Below are positions 26,257 to 34,619 of a stretch of 64,000 bases of DNA, piece after piece. The position numbers and the translations under genes were made by a program. Below the pieces are notes generated by a model. That model saw only the letters and a program-made list of their open reading frames with translations, searched no databases and had not been told where the DNA came from. The DNA comes from Paenibacillus terricola. GTDB lineage: Bacteria > Bacillota > Bacilli > Paenibacillales > Paenibacillaceae. The stretch is from positions 248,001-312,000 of the forward strand of contig NZ_JACXZA010000005.1 in NCBI RefSeq assembly GCF_014779765.1, read 5' to 3'. Position 1 is the stretch's first letter. Every line of letters begins with the position of its first letter.

Positions 26257-26284
26257 CAACACATTTGATGAATTGGAAATTATT

Positions 26285-27772
26285 TTACGCCGCGGCCGAT
26301 GCTGGCGAAACAGCACTTTTATCACCGAGTACGATTTGATCTCCCAGTTGGGACTCAACAACCGTTTTACCTTCGATATGGAGCAGAACTTCGCGCAGGG
26401 ATGCATACACCTTGCTCTGCTGTACGATTCCTGGCTGTCCGTCACCGGTTGCGAGATCAAAGGCCGTGCCGTCAGACAATACGACATGCACATTCCGATC
26501 GGATGCATTCCAGCTTAGCTTGCCGCCCAGTCCGACTATCATATCTCGAAGCGGTATAAGCCAGTCCCCTTCGCCCGTTGCCCAGTACGCACCTGGTTCG
26601 AAGAGAAGCGTCCGATCGGCTACGTAAACGACGAGCTCTTTGCCCCCTTGTGCTGCGCCAGCAGTCGTCCCCTCCGTCGATCCACCGTCTACATGCTTAC
26701 TTATATCTCCTGAGAATACGAATGTACTTGCGCCATTCGCCATTAGCCCTTGACGCACTGCTTTCTCCTCTGCCGACGTTGCTTTCGGACGGCTCCACTT
26801 CAGCTTATCCGCGAGGCGGAACGTTACAGGCTCAACAGCTTCTGTTAGAGGTGCAAAGGTGTAGCCTTGCTCTTTATAGTAACGGATAATATCCGGCAAC
26901 GCCTTCACGGACTCGCCATGGATCGAGCTGTCATGCAGCAGCACGACGGTCTTATCCGACAACTTCGAATTGTGAATGTTCTTAATAATTTCAGCCGCTG
27001 GCACTCCTACTCGCACAGAGTCTCCGCTATCGACATTCCAATCGAACATCGTATAGCCTGCCTGCTTCATTGCGTCAAAATACGATTGGTCAAAATTGCC
27101 GAAAGTCCCGCCTGGCGCACGTACCAGCTTCGTTCGAATGCCAGCTGCTGCCTGCATTGCATCTTCCGTCTTCACGATCTGTGCAGCGAACTCGCCAAAG
27201 CTGTTATACAGCGTTTTATATACATGATCATACGTATGATTGCCAACCGTATGGCCTTCTTCCACAATGCGTTTCAGCATTTCTGGATGCTCATTCACAT
27301 GCTCGCCGAGTACAAAAAATGTCGCTTTGATGCCTTCCTTCTTCAGAATATCGAGCACCTCAGGCGTCAGCTTGCTAGGTCCGTCATCGAAAGTCAGATA
27401 GACGGTACGGCCATTAGGCTTGTCCGGCGCGGTCACTGTATCATTACTGATGGGAGGCTGTTCACCTATCGAACCCGCTTTAATGATGATCGGCTGATTG
27501 CCCGTCGTAATCGTTCCTTGCTTGCCGATAGCTGCATCCGTCTGCACCGTACCCGCTTGTTCTTGTATATCAATAGCCTGCCCCGCAGGAGCGACTGCTT
27601 GTCCCGCAACAACAGCAACCACTGGATCTGGTGATGGCGCAAGCCATACCTGCTCGTTCACGCTTGCTTCCTCCGCTGCTTCCCCTCTGTCAACAAACCA
27701 TCCGCTCCACGCCGCTGCACTGATTGCGAATGCCGCTGCAATTACGGCCCTTACGATTCGACGACGAATCAT
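26285..27772 (-). CDS. Exported polysaccharide deacetylase (NodB domain) with C-terminal stalk domain
   Basis: A 495-aa protein. N-terminal Arg-rich start and hydrophobic segment (about 8-32) for export or anchoring. NodB homology domain, about 140-330: TFDDGPS, metal-site GNHTYDH, RAPGGTFG, DWNVDSGD, VVLLHDS, all catalytic motifs present. The C-terminal 110 residues (WLIPLRDMIVGLGGKLSWNASDRNVHV) resemble the copper-amine-oxidase N-terminal-like stalk domain often found on Paenibacillus wall proteins. Probably deacetylates peptidoglycan N-acetylglucosamine or N-acetylmuramic acid. ATG with GAGGTGGACGGAT. Stands alone on the minus strand. Confidence 0.9.
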   Translation of the reverse strand: MIRRRIVRAVIAAAFAISAAAWSGWFVDRGEAAEEASVNEQVWLAPSPDPVVAVVAGQAVAPAGQAIDIQEQAGTVQTDAAIGKQGTITTGNQPIIIKAGSIGEQPPISNDTVTAPDKPNGRTVYLTFDDGPSKLTPEVLDILKKEGIKATFFVLGEHVNEHPEMLKRIVEEGHTVGNHTYDHVYKTLYNSFGEFAAQIVKTEDAMQAAAGIRTKLVRAPGGTFGNFDQSYFDAMKQAGYTMFDWNVDSGDSVRVGVPAAEIIKNIHNSKLSDKTVVLLHDSSIHGESVKALPDIIRYYKEQGYTFAPLTEAVEPVTFRLADKLKWSRPKATSAEEKAVRQGLMANGASTFVFSGDISKHVDGGSTEGTTAGAAQGGKELVVYVADRTLLFEPGAYWATGEGDWLIPLRDMIVGLGGKLSWNASDRNVHVVLSDGTAFDLATGDGQPGIVQQSKVYASLREVLLHIEGKTVVESQLGDQIVLGDKSAVSPASAAA

Positions 27773-28166
27773 ATCCGTCCACCTCGCTCAACATTTCCGG
27801 CCTTCCCGGCCTGGTTGATAGATTATATGAGACAGAAGTCTATCAAATGACTCGTAAGAGAAAATATAAATACCTCTATTGATGCTCATATTCCCGCAAT
27901 CTCTAAGCAAGAAAGCTGCCAGCCTCCTACAACTCATTCCTATCAATTACCCTTGCCTGACATGGACCAATCATCTATCAGCGCCAGCATTCATGATATA
28001 CTGCCCCCCGCTCTACTTCGTAACAGCCATCCCGTCCAGCAGCGCCTGACCTTCCACTTGCAGCTGGCCACTGTCTCCTCTACCGTCTTCCGCTCATCTG
28101 CAATCGCTTGGAGCTCTACGACAAGCTTCAGCTCGAATGACTACCCTAATCCCTTCCCTAAAGACA
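27773..28166. other. Intergenic stretch with operator-like repeat and possible gene remnant
   Basis: Upstream of the deacetylase, TTGATAGA (27815-27822) and TCTATCAA (27839-27846) flank a TATAAT on the minus strand, so a repressor may bind there. Farther along, minus-strand codons around 28145-28065 read as protein-like (FELKLVVELQAIADERKTVE) and after a frame change end GQALLDGMAVTK-stop near 28017. This may be the decayed tail of a gene. No intact gene is seen. Confidence 0.35.
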
Positions 28167-28206
28167 ACAAAAACCGCCATCCACGGGAATCCCGCAGACG
28201 GCGGCT
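28167..28206 (-). terminator. Terminator after nrdF
   Basis: Minus-strand hairpin GCCGCC...GGCGG with an inner CGGG/CCCG stem, followed by TTTTTGTTGTC. It lies 26 bases after the nrdF stop. Confidence 0.8.
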
Positions 28207-28231
28207 GTTAAGCTGCCAGTCTATCTAGCTA

Positions 28232-29188
28232 TTAAAAATCGAAGTCTTCGTCGCGCAGCGTCTCGACATTAAGCGTACGGACATAGCCGTTGCCCTTCTT
28301 TGAGAAGAAGTCGTGCTGCTTCGTCCGCGTGCTGATGCCATTGAAGACGATCGGGTTGATGTCTTCCTCTGGGAAACGTGGATCGAGTCCGAGATTCATA
28401 AGTGCTTTATTACAGTTGTAGCGCACATAAGCCTGTACTTCGTCCGCAAGGCCTAGTTCCGTGTACAGCTCGCTCGTGTACGCTTCTTCATTCGCATGCA
28501 GCTTATCGATAAGCGCGTTCAGCTCATCGAGCGCTTCTTGACGCTCTTCTGGCGTCAGACCGCGGTATACCTCTTGCGCCAGTACGCCAACGTACAGGCC
28601 GTGGATACTCTCGTCGCGCAGAATAAGGTCGATAATCTCGCCGCTGCTCGTCATCTTGCCTTGGCCGGCAAGGAAGAGCGGATAGAAGAAGCCGCTGTAG
28701 AACAAGTAGCTCTCAAGCAATACCGATGCGGACAGTGCCAGATATAGGCTCTTAGGCGTCTTGATATTGTTGTAATAGACCGAGATCCACTCTGCTTTAT
28801 TCTGAAGCTTCGGATGGCTCTTCACCCATGCGAAAACGCCGTCGATCTCTTCATTCGTTGCCAGTGTCGTGAAGATACTGCTGTACGATTTGGCATGGAT
28901 CTGCTCCATCATGCCCATGAACGACAACACAGCCTTGCGCTGCAGCCCGTCGACATGCTCAACGATCTTCGGAATGCCGACGCCGCCTTGAATCGTGTCG
29001 AGAAGCGTCAGGCCGCCCAGCACCTTCATATACAACTCGCGCTGCTTCTCGTTCAGCTCGATCCACGACATCTTATCATCCGACAACGGGATCTCTTCAT
29101 CCGTCCAAAATTGCATAATGTTCTGGTTCCAGAACGTCAACGTAAAGTCGTCGTCCGGGCGGTTCCAGTTAACAGCTTCCAATGCCAT
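28232..29188 (-). CDS. nrdF: Ribonucleotide reductase class Ib, beta subunit
   Basis: A 318-aa radical-generating subunit for deoxyribonucleotide synthesis. Metal ligands are seen in MEQIHAKSYS (Glu, His) and RDESIHGLYVG (Glu, His). The N-terminal acidic region DDDFTLTFWNQNIMQFW is typical of NrdF. ATG with GAGAGGAACGG. Last gene of nrdI-nrdE-nrdF, 50 bases after nrdE; the presence of NrdI supports a manganese-tyrosyl cofactor (established for class Ib). Confidence 0.96.
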   Translation of the reverse strand: MALEAVNWNRPDDDFTLTFWNQNIMQFWTDEEIPLSDDKMSWIELNEKQRELYMKVLGGLTLLDTIQGGVGIPKIVEHVDGLQRKAVLSFMGMMEQIHAKSYSSIFTTLATNEEIDGVFAWVKSHPKLQNKAEWISVYYNNIKTPKSLYLALSASVLLESYLFYSGFFYPLFLAGQGKMTSSGEIIDLILRDESIHGLYVGVLAQEVYRGLTPEERQEALDELNALIDKLHANEEAYTSELYTELGLADEVQAYVRYNCNKALMNLGLDPRFPEEDINPIVFNGISTRTKQHDFFSKKGNGYVRTLNVETLRDEDFDF

Positions 29189-29238
29189 CGCTCAACCGTT
29201 CCTCTCTATATGGAAGGAGTCGCCATGCCACACCGTCA

Positions 29239-31323
29239 TTAGACGGCGCAGCTAATGCACTCCTCTACGCTCAATCTATTCGTACGCGTGTAGTAGAGCG
29301 ACTTAAGGCCCTTCTTCGCCGCGTAGATATAGTAGCGGGACAGCTCCCGCGTCGTTACGTCACTGTTGACGTGCAGCACTGTCGAAATACCTTGGTCGAT
29401 ATGCTGGGAAATCTCTGCGATCATATCGATGACCTTGAATTGGTCCATCTGATACGCCGACTTGTAGAAGAAGTAGTTATCCTGCGCCAGGTACGGCATC
29501 GGATAATACGTCGTCGAGTTCGCATACGTACGCGTCTCGATATGTTCAACGACCGGCATTACGCTCGACGTCGCATTTTGCACATAGGAGATGCTTTGCG
29601 TTGGTGCAATCGCCAGACGGTAAGCGTGGTAAACGCCATGCTTCATAACGAGTGCTTTCAGCTCAGCCCAATCCTCAGGAGATGGAATATGCATCTCGCC
29701 GAACAGTTGACGCGCGCGCTCAGTCAGCGGACGGAAGTCAGTCGACAAGTAGCGGTCGAAATAATTGCCGTTCGCGTATTCGGATTGCTCGAAGCCGTTG
29801 AAGGTTACGCCGCGGTCGCGGGCAATCATCATGCTCTTCTCAAGCGAGTAGTAGTTCATCATCATGAAGAACGTGCGTGCGAAATCGCGCGCTTCTTCGC
29901 TCTCGTAAGCGATTTTGTTCTTCGCGAGGTAGCCGTTCAGGTTCATAGCGCCAAGACCAACCGAGTGCAGCTCTTCGTTCGCCTTGCGAACACCTGGAGC
30001 ATTCGCGATCTTCGCCATGTCGCTGACCGACGTCAGTCCTTCGATGCCTTCATGGACGGACTCTTTGATTTTGCCAAGATCCATTACGTTCACGATATTA
30101 AGCGATGCAAGGTTGCAGCTAATGTCGCGGCGGATAATGTCTTCTTGACCGTAATCGTTAATTTCGGACGTCTCCTGCAGCTGGAAGATCTCCGTGCACA
30201 GGTTCGACATCTTGATTGCGCCAATTCCTTTAAGAGCATGGTCTTTGTTGGCATTGGTGCGGTTCATAATATATGGATAGCCCGATTCGAGCTGAATCAT
30301 CGCAATCTTCACAAGCATGTCGCGCGCGCTGATTACATTCTTCTTCTTCACGCGGTCGTCTGCGAGCAGCGTATCATACATCACATCAAGGTCCATGTCG
30401 TCCATATGAACGCCATAAGCCTTATGCACCGAGTGTGGTCCAAATACGACAAGCGGCTTGTTCTGTGCAGCCAGCTCGTAGAATTTGTTCGGTACGATCA
30501 GACCGATCGACAACGTCTTCAGGCGGATCTTCTCGTCTGCGTTAATCTTCTTGCTGTCCAGGAACTCCATTACGTCCCAGCCGAAAATGTTGTAATAGCC
30601 AGCTCCCGAACCTTTGCGCTGACCCATCTGGTCCGCATAGGAGAATGCATCCTCCATCAACTTCAGTACCGGCATAATGCCCTTCGCAGCGCCCTCTACG
30701 CCTTTGATCGCTTCACCGCGACCACGAAGCTTGGACAGGTTAACTGCTACGCCGCCGCCGATTTTCGACAGCTGCATGCACGTGCCAAGCACGTAATTGA
30801 TCGAGTTAAGCGAGTCATCCATCTCAAGAAGGAAGCAAGATACCATCTCGCCGCGGCGGCTCTTGCCCGCGTTGAGGAACGTCGGCGTAGCCGGTTGGAA
30901 ACGCTGCTCCATCATTGCTCCAGCCAAACGCATCGCTTTGTCGAAGTCGCCTTCCCCCAAATGAAGCGCTACTGCCGCTACACGGTCCGGATACTGCTCC
31001 ATGTACTTCGAACGGTCATCGCTCTTCATTGCATAGTCCGTGTAGAACTTCGACGCCGCCATATACGAAGCGAATTGGAATTTAACGCCGTGCGTCTTGC
31101 TGAATACTGCCTCAACCTGTTCCTTCGTGTACTGCTTATATACATCTTCATAGAAGTCGTTATCAATCATATATTGGACTTGCTCCGTGAAACTATTGAA
31201 GCGCATGCTCTTGGCATCCACTTCTTCCATGAAGGCTGCAACCGCCTCCTGATCCTTCTCTAGACGGAAGAATCCTTCTTCGTTACGCTGCATCAGCTCG
31301 TTATTAAGCTCAATATGCCGCAA
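29239..31323 (-). CDS. nrdE: Ribonucleotide reductase class Ib, alpha subunit
   Basis: A 694-aa catalytic subunit reducing ribonucleoside diphosphates. Active-site stretch KMSNLCTEI, substrate motif FQPATPTFLNAGKSRRGEMVSCFLLEM, and C-terminal redox pair CISC two residues before the end. The usual N-terminal ATP-cone of class Ia is absent, as expected for NrdE. The start is TTG (31323), 14 bases inside nrdI, with GGGAG upstream; no ATG is better placed. The overlap suggests translational coupling with nrdI. Confidence 0.96.
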   Translation of the reverse strand: MRHIELNNELMQRNEEGFFRLEKDQEAVAAFMEEVDAKSMRFNSFTEQVQYMIDNDFYEDVYKQYTKEQVEAVFSKTHGVKFQFASYMAASKFYTDYAMKSDDRSKYMEQYPDRVAAVALHLGEGDFDKAMRLAGAMMEQRFQPATPTFLNAGKSRRGEMVSCFLLEMDDSLNSINYVLGTCMQLSKIGGGVAVNLSKLRGRGEAIKGVEGAAKGIMPVLKLMEDAFSYADQMGQRKGSGAGYYNIFGWDVMEFLDSKKINADEKIRLKTLSIGLIVPNKFYELAAQNKPLVVFGPHSVHKAYGVHMDDMDLDVMYDTLLADDRVKKKNVISARDMLVKIAMIQLESGYPYIMNRTNANKDHALKGIGAIKMSNLCTEIFQLQETSEINDYGQEDIIRRDISCNLASLNIVNVMDLGKIKESVHEGIEGLTSVSDMAKIANAPGVRKANEELHSVGLGAMNLNGYLAKNKIAYESEEARDFARTFFMMMNYYSLEKSMMIARDRGVTFNGFEQSEYANGNYFDRYLSTDFRPLTERARQLFGEMHIPSPEDWAELKALVMKHGVYHAYRLAIAPTQSISYVQNATSSVMPVVEHIETRTYANSTTYYPMPYLAQDNYFFYKSAYQMDQFKVIDMIAEISQHIDQGISTVLHVNSDVTTRELSRYYIYAAKKGLKSLYYTRTNRLSVEECISCAV

Positions 31324-31681
31324 GTTTATTCACTCCCTGCCGAAATTGATCGACGTCGCGTCCTGTACCCGACAGCTCGAATTTATGAATGACTGGAACA
31401 TTGTATCGATTGGAAATATCATCTGCGCTCTTCGCGAACGACTGTCCCCAGTTACGGTTGCCGCTTGCCGACACACCCTTCAGTTGGGAGCTGTTACGGC
31501 GCAGAAACTTCTCGACACGTTCCGGCACTTGTCCGAATCCGGTCGTGAACGTTACAAGTACGAATGGCTCGTCCACCGTCATCTCTTCTGTATTTCCGTC
31601 GTCCAGCGAGACCGACTTCATATTCAGTTTTTCGACAAAGCGGCGAACGTTCCCCGTCCTCGAATCATACACAACCAGCAT
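31310..31681 (-). CDS. nrdI: NrdI flavodoxin-like protein
   Basis: A 123-aa flavoprotein that supplies oxidant for the NrdF manganese cofactor. Typical NrdI features: VVYDSRTGNVRRFV (phosphate loop of FMN site), VTFTTGFGQVPERV, ASGNRNWG. ATG with GGAGGG. First gene of nrdIEF, preceded by an NrdR-box-like sequence. Confidence 0.94.
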   Translation of the reverse strand: MLVVYDSRTGNVRRFVEKLNMKSVSLDDGNTEEMTVDEPFVLVTFTTGFGQVPERVEKFLRRNSSQLKGVSASGNRNWGQSFAKSADDISNRYNVPVIHKFELSGTGRDVDQFRQGVNKLAAY

Positions 31682-31756
31682 GTTATTATACCCTCCATAT
31701 GTAGCAGCCTCTCCCGGCTACCAACTCTATTAAAATCAATATGTAGGTTGACTGAG

Positions 31757-31784
31757 ACAATAATATATCTATATATTGTGCGTG
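31757..31784 (-). promoter_or_regulatory. NrdR box upstream of nrdIEF
   Basis: On the minus strand GCACAATATATAGATA fits most positions of the NrdR consensus acaCwAtATaTwgtgt. A partly symmetric ATTATTGT follows. It lies about 80 bases before nrdI. Confidence 0.6.
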
Positions 31785-32538
31785 TCAATGGTTCGAAGCC
31801 CGCATTTGGCAACAAAAAGTGCTTGACAATCGGAGAGGCCAATAGGGACAAGGGATTGCGGTTTTGTCTGACTTTTCTGTATCCAAAGTCGGATCGATGA
31901 CGGAGATTGTCGATTGATGGGGAAGGCAATATAAGTGAAAATCGAGGGTGTTTTTCATAAATGTGGAAAAGAAAATCAATGTGAAAAACAGTCTGATTTT
32001 CTGCAAATCCCTGTGCAAAGTGAAGCATTAAAACAGCAAAGCGGCCTCCCGGCAGCAGGAGACCGCTTCTATCCTCGAATCTATTTCTTCTATATAGTAC
32101 GCTTTCATTATTACAGATGCTTGCTGTTTGATGCTGTATGAGTTCATTGTGCAACAGAAGTTGTCCTACAGAAGGATGATTGGACCTGATGATGCTCATC
32201 GAACAGAACAGCCAAGTCCTGCGACCAAGGACCGACAAATTCCTAAGCCGCATATAATCGTCTTCAGCCCAGAACGTCTCACCATCAATATGTTGTGGTA
32301 TTCGCGGAATATTCGAGAAATCGACTCATCATGCTGAATGAGTCAGCAAGCTCTTCTTGCAGCACCTATTGGGGAATTGTCCCTTGAGCAGCCCGCCGGG
32401 ATCGGCGATTACCGATAACAATCCACTATACCGATTCTCTCTCATCTCATATGTACGTCATATGCACGCCTTACGCAAACACCGCATACGAATGCTCCTA
32501 CAGCGAATGCAATGATCCGCTGCAGGCGACGCTATAGA
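31785..32538. other. Gene-free stretch between nrdIEF and the ArsR gene
   Basis: About 750 bp without a credible gene; open frames here lack ribosome sites and protein-like composition. It holds one strong hairpin at 32041-32069 (AGCGGCCTCC / GGAGACCGCT) whose left arm and loop, GCGGCCTCCCGGCAG, resemble hairpin H5 at 25.94 kb. I see no riboswitch or RNA gene that I can name. Confidence 0.4.
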
Positions 32539-32901
32539 TCAGTCGTGCGCAAGATGCTGTCTCGTCAGCAAAAACAGCTGCTCGATATGCGTATCATCTA
32601 AGGAGTAATAAACCATCTTGCCTTCCTTACGGCGTTTAACGATACGAAGATTGCGCAAATAACGCAGTTGGTGCGAGACAGCCGACTGCCCCATGCCGAG
32701 CGCTTCGGTCAGATCGTGTACGCATAGCTCCTGTAAGGATAGCGCATGAATCATTCGAATTCGTGTTGGATCGCCCAGCGCCTTGAACAACTCGGCCATC
32801 GCTGACGCCGCTTCATCGCCCAGCAGTTCGTTTCTGACCCGCTCTGCCGTCTCAGGCCCTGTGCCTTCGCATATAGGCTCGCATTTGTCCATCGTGTCCA
32901 T
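32539..32901 (-). CDS. ArsR/SmtB-family metal-responsive repressor
   Basis: A 120-aa winged-helix repressor. N-terminal CEPIC motif, recognition helix region MGQSAVSHQLRYLRNLRIV, alpha-3 metal-site candidate ELCVHDL, and a C-terminal alpha-5 helix with DTHIEQLFLLTRQHLAHD. The mix of alpha-3 cysteine and alpha-5 His/Asp sites fits a Zn/Cd/Co sensor such as CadC, ZiaR or CzrA. The frame is open 29 codons upstream, but ATG 32901 follows CAGGTGG. Divergent from a CDF exporter with an SmtB-type operator between, so it almost surely represses that exporter. Confidence 0.9.
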   Translation of the reverse strand: MDTMDKCEPICEGTGPETAERVRNELLGDEAASAMAELFKALGDPTRIRMIHALSLQELCVHDLTEALGMGQSAVSHQLRYLRNLRIVKRRKEGKMVYYSLDDTHIEQLFLLTRQHLAHD

Positions 32902-33017
32902 CGTAATGTCACCACCTGCCCCTATTATACATGGAAATACGTATGCGTTGTCATGCAGGTTGTTCATTACATTAAGGCTTGCGAACAACTTCTTCCACTG
33001 GTATGATGGATTTAATT

Positions 33018-33041
33018 AATATATGAGCAATCATTCATATG
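33018..33041 (+). promoter_or_regulatory. ArsR/SmtB-type operator upstream of CDF exporter
   Basis: AATATATGAGCAATCATTCATATG matches the family 12-2-12 operator (ATATGA...TCATAT arms). It lies 24 bases before the exporter start. Confidence 0.75.
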
Positions 33042-33064
33042 TTCTGATTTGGAGGGAGATGCAA

Positions 33065-34222
33065 ATGACCAGCCGCAACAGCGAAGACCAACATAAGTAT
33101 AACGAGCCTACTAAAGATAAACTCGGACAATCTAAGCATGACCATTCCCATGAAGATCATACGCATGAGGGCTGCAGCGATCATGCACATGTTGAGCATA
33201 CACATGCTGACGGCCATATTCATGGCGAGACTTGCAATCACTCAGAGGGGCAGAACCCTAAACCTACCCATTCACATGCTCATCATGGGCATTCCCATCA
33301 ACATCACGGACACAGCCATCACGGACACTCCCATCATGGCCATGTTCATGGCGGCGCTGGCAACCGTCAAGGGCTTGCCGTTGCGCTATGCATTACTGGC
33401 GGCATTATGGTGCTTGAATTCTTCGGCGGTCTCATGACCAACTCGCTCGCGCTGCTCAGCGACTCCGGGCATATGCTGAGCGATACCGCAGCGATTGCGC
33501 TCAGCCTCGTCGCTTTCTGGTTCGCGGCGAAGCCAGCGACCGCTTCGAATACGTACGGCTATCACCGCTTCGAAATATTAGCGGCCTTGTTCAACGCGCT
33601 GACGTTGTTCGTCATCGCTGGCATGATAGCCGTAGAAGCCTATCACCGACTGAATGCGCCGCCAGATGTCGCAGGCTTGCCGATGATGGCTATTGCCGCC
33701 GTCGGCCTGCTGGCTAACCTCCTGAGCGCCTGGGCACTTATGCGCAAGGGTGATATCGAGAACAACCTGAACGTCCGCTCAGCTTACCTGCACATTCTCG
33801 GCGATGCGCTTGGCTCCGTCGGCGCGATTGTCGCAGCACTTCTCGTCACGCTATTCGGATGGAACTGGGCTGACCCCGTCGTCAGCGTTCTTGTTGCCCT
33901 GCTCATTCTGCGCAGCGCATGGGGTATTCTGAAATCAGTGCTCCATATTCTGATGGAAGGTACACCGGAAGGCATCGACTCGGATGAGGTCCGCGAGGCG
34001 CTGCTCAGCATAGCAGGCGTTCGTGATGTCCACGATCTGCATATCTGGACGATCACTTCCGGACTTCCCGCAATCAGCGGTCACCTGCTCGTGCAAGAGA
34101 ATATCGATTGCCAGAACATTCTCCGCGATGCGCTGGCTAAGCTGGAGTCCCAATTCGGCCTGACGCATGCAACCTTGCAGATCGAGAAGTTTGATGGGAT
34201 GCATGAGCCGCTGAGGGTATAG
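33065..34222 (+). CDS. czcD: CDF-family divalent metal cation exporter, histidine-rich
   Basis: A 385-aa membrane exporter, probably of Zn2+, Cd2+ or Co2+ in exchange for protons. The first 110 residues are cytoplasmic and strikingly His-rich, with HSHEDHTHEG and repeated HGHSHHGHSHH units, a metal-binding tail. Six helices follow, with the transport site LLSDSGHMLSDTAAIALS and its partner HILGDALGSVGA. C-terminal cytoplasmic domain with DVHDLHIWTI. The frame opens earlier (33023) but ATG 33065 has GGAGGGAG at good spacing. Controlled by the divergent ArsR-family gene (inference). Confidence 0.94.
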   Translation: MTSRNSEDQHKYNEPTKDKLGQSKHDHSHEDHTHEGCSDHAHVEHTHADGHIHGETCNHSEGQNPKPTHSHAHHGHSHQHHGHSHHGHSHHGHVHGGAGNRQGLAVALCITGGIMVLEFFGGLMTNSLALLSDSGHMLSDTAAIALSLVAFWFAAKPATASNTYGYHRFEILAALFNALTLFVIAGMIAVEAYHRLNAPPDVAGLPMMAIAAVGLLANLLSAWALMRKGDIENNLNVRSAYLHILGDALGSVGAIVAALLVTLFGWNWADPVVSVLVALLILRSAWGILKSVLHILMEGTPEGIDSDEVREALLSIAGVRDVHDLHIWTITSGLPAISGHLLVQENIDCQNILRDALAKLESQFGLTHATLQIEKFDGMHEPLRV

Positions 34223-34239
34223 GGGGACTTCTCCCCTAT
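34217..34239. terminator. Possible terminator after the CDF exporter
   Basis: TATAGGGGGA and TCTCCCCTATA form a near-perfect stem overlapping the CDF stop codon. No T run follows, so it may instead be part of the nearby repeat. Confidence 0.35.
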
Positions 34240-34299
34240 AGACCCCCTTAAAGATTCAATACTATTAATGAATCAACTATTTAATAAGTCAAACCATTA

Positions 34300-34445
34300 A
34301 TTCAAGCGTTCTACCCACCCAAACCCTCCCTGCAAGGGAGGGCCCCCAGGGTTTCCAACCCCGGGACCCCGGAAGGGGATGGTAGCGATACAACGCGTAG
34401 GTGTGTTAATACGTGCTGGGAGTCGTGTGACCCTTTGGGTCACAA
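34300..34445. repeat. Dispersed repeat element, copy 1
   Basis: A 37-base core beginning TTCTACCCACCCAAACCC at 34310 and continuing through the stem CCCTCCC-N5-GGGAGGG is repeated with no mismatch at about 44009-44045. After it come GC-rich CCCGGG sequence and a stem GTGTGACC-N4-GGGTCACA (34424-34443) preceded by ACGTGCTGGGAGTC, related to the 44-kb tandem repeat. Both copies stand just after a gene. Confidence 0.7.
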
Positions 34446-34552
34446 CTTTTGTTCGAGCGTTCCAGAGATTGAGGATATCAATAAATCATATCGAAAGACT
34501 TAAACGAAACGTTCAACGAAACAAATAAGAAAACACTTTAATGAAACAAAAC

Positions 34553-34601
34553 AAAAAACTGCCTCCACCCCACTGTCGCGTACAGAGGTTGGAGGCAGCT
34601 T
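34553..34601 (-). terminator. Terminator after bcp
   Basis: Minus-strand GCTGCCTCCAACC pairs with GGTGGAGGCAGT, followed by TTTTTTGTTTTG. Confidence 0.85.
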
Positions 34602-34619
34602 TCATTTAGCTGACAATTG

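Noticed and set aside
29182-31263. 693-codon plus-strand open frame antisense to nrdE
   Set aside because: Shadow of nrdE, with His/Arg/Leu-heavy composition and no ribosome site or motif.
31624-32253. 209-codon minus-strand open frame upstream of nrdI
   Set aside because: It overlaps nrdI, has no ribosome site and shows random-like composition.
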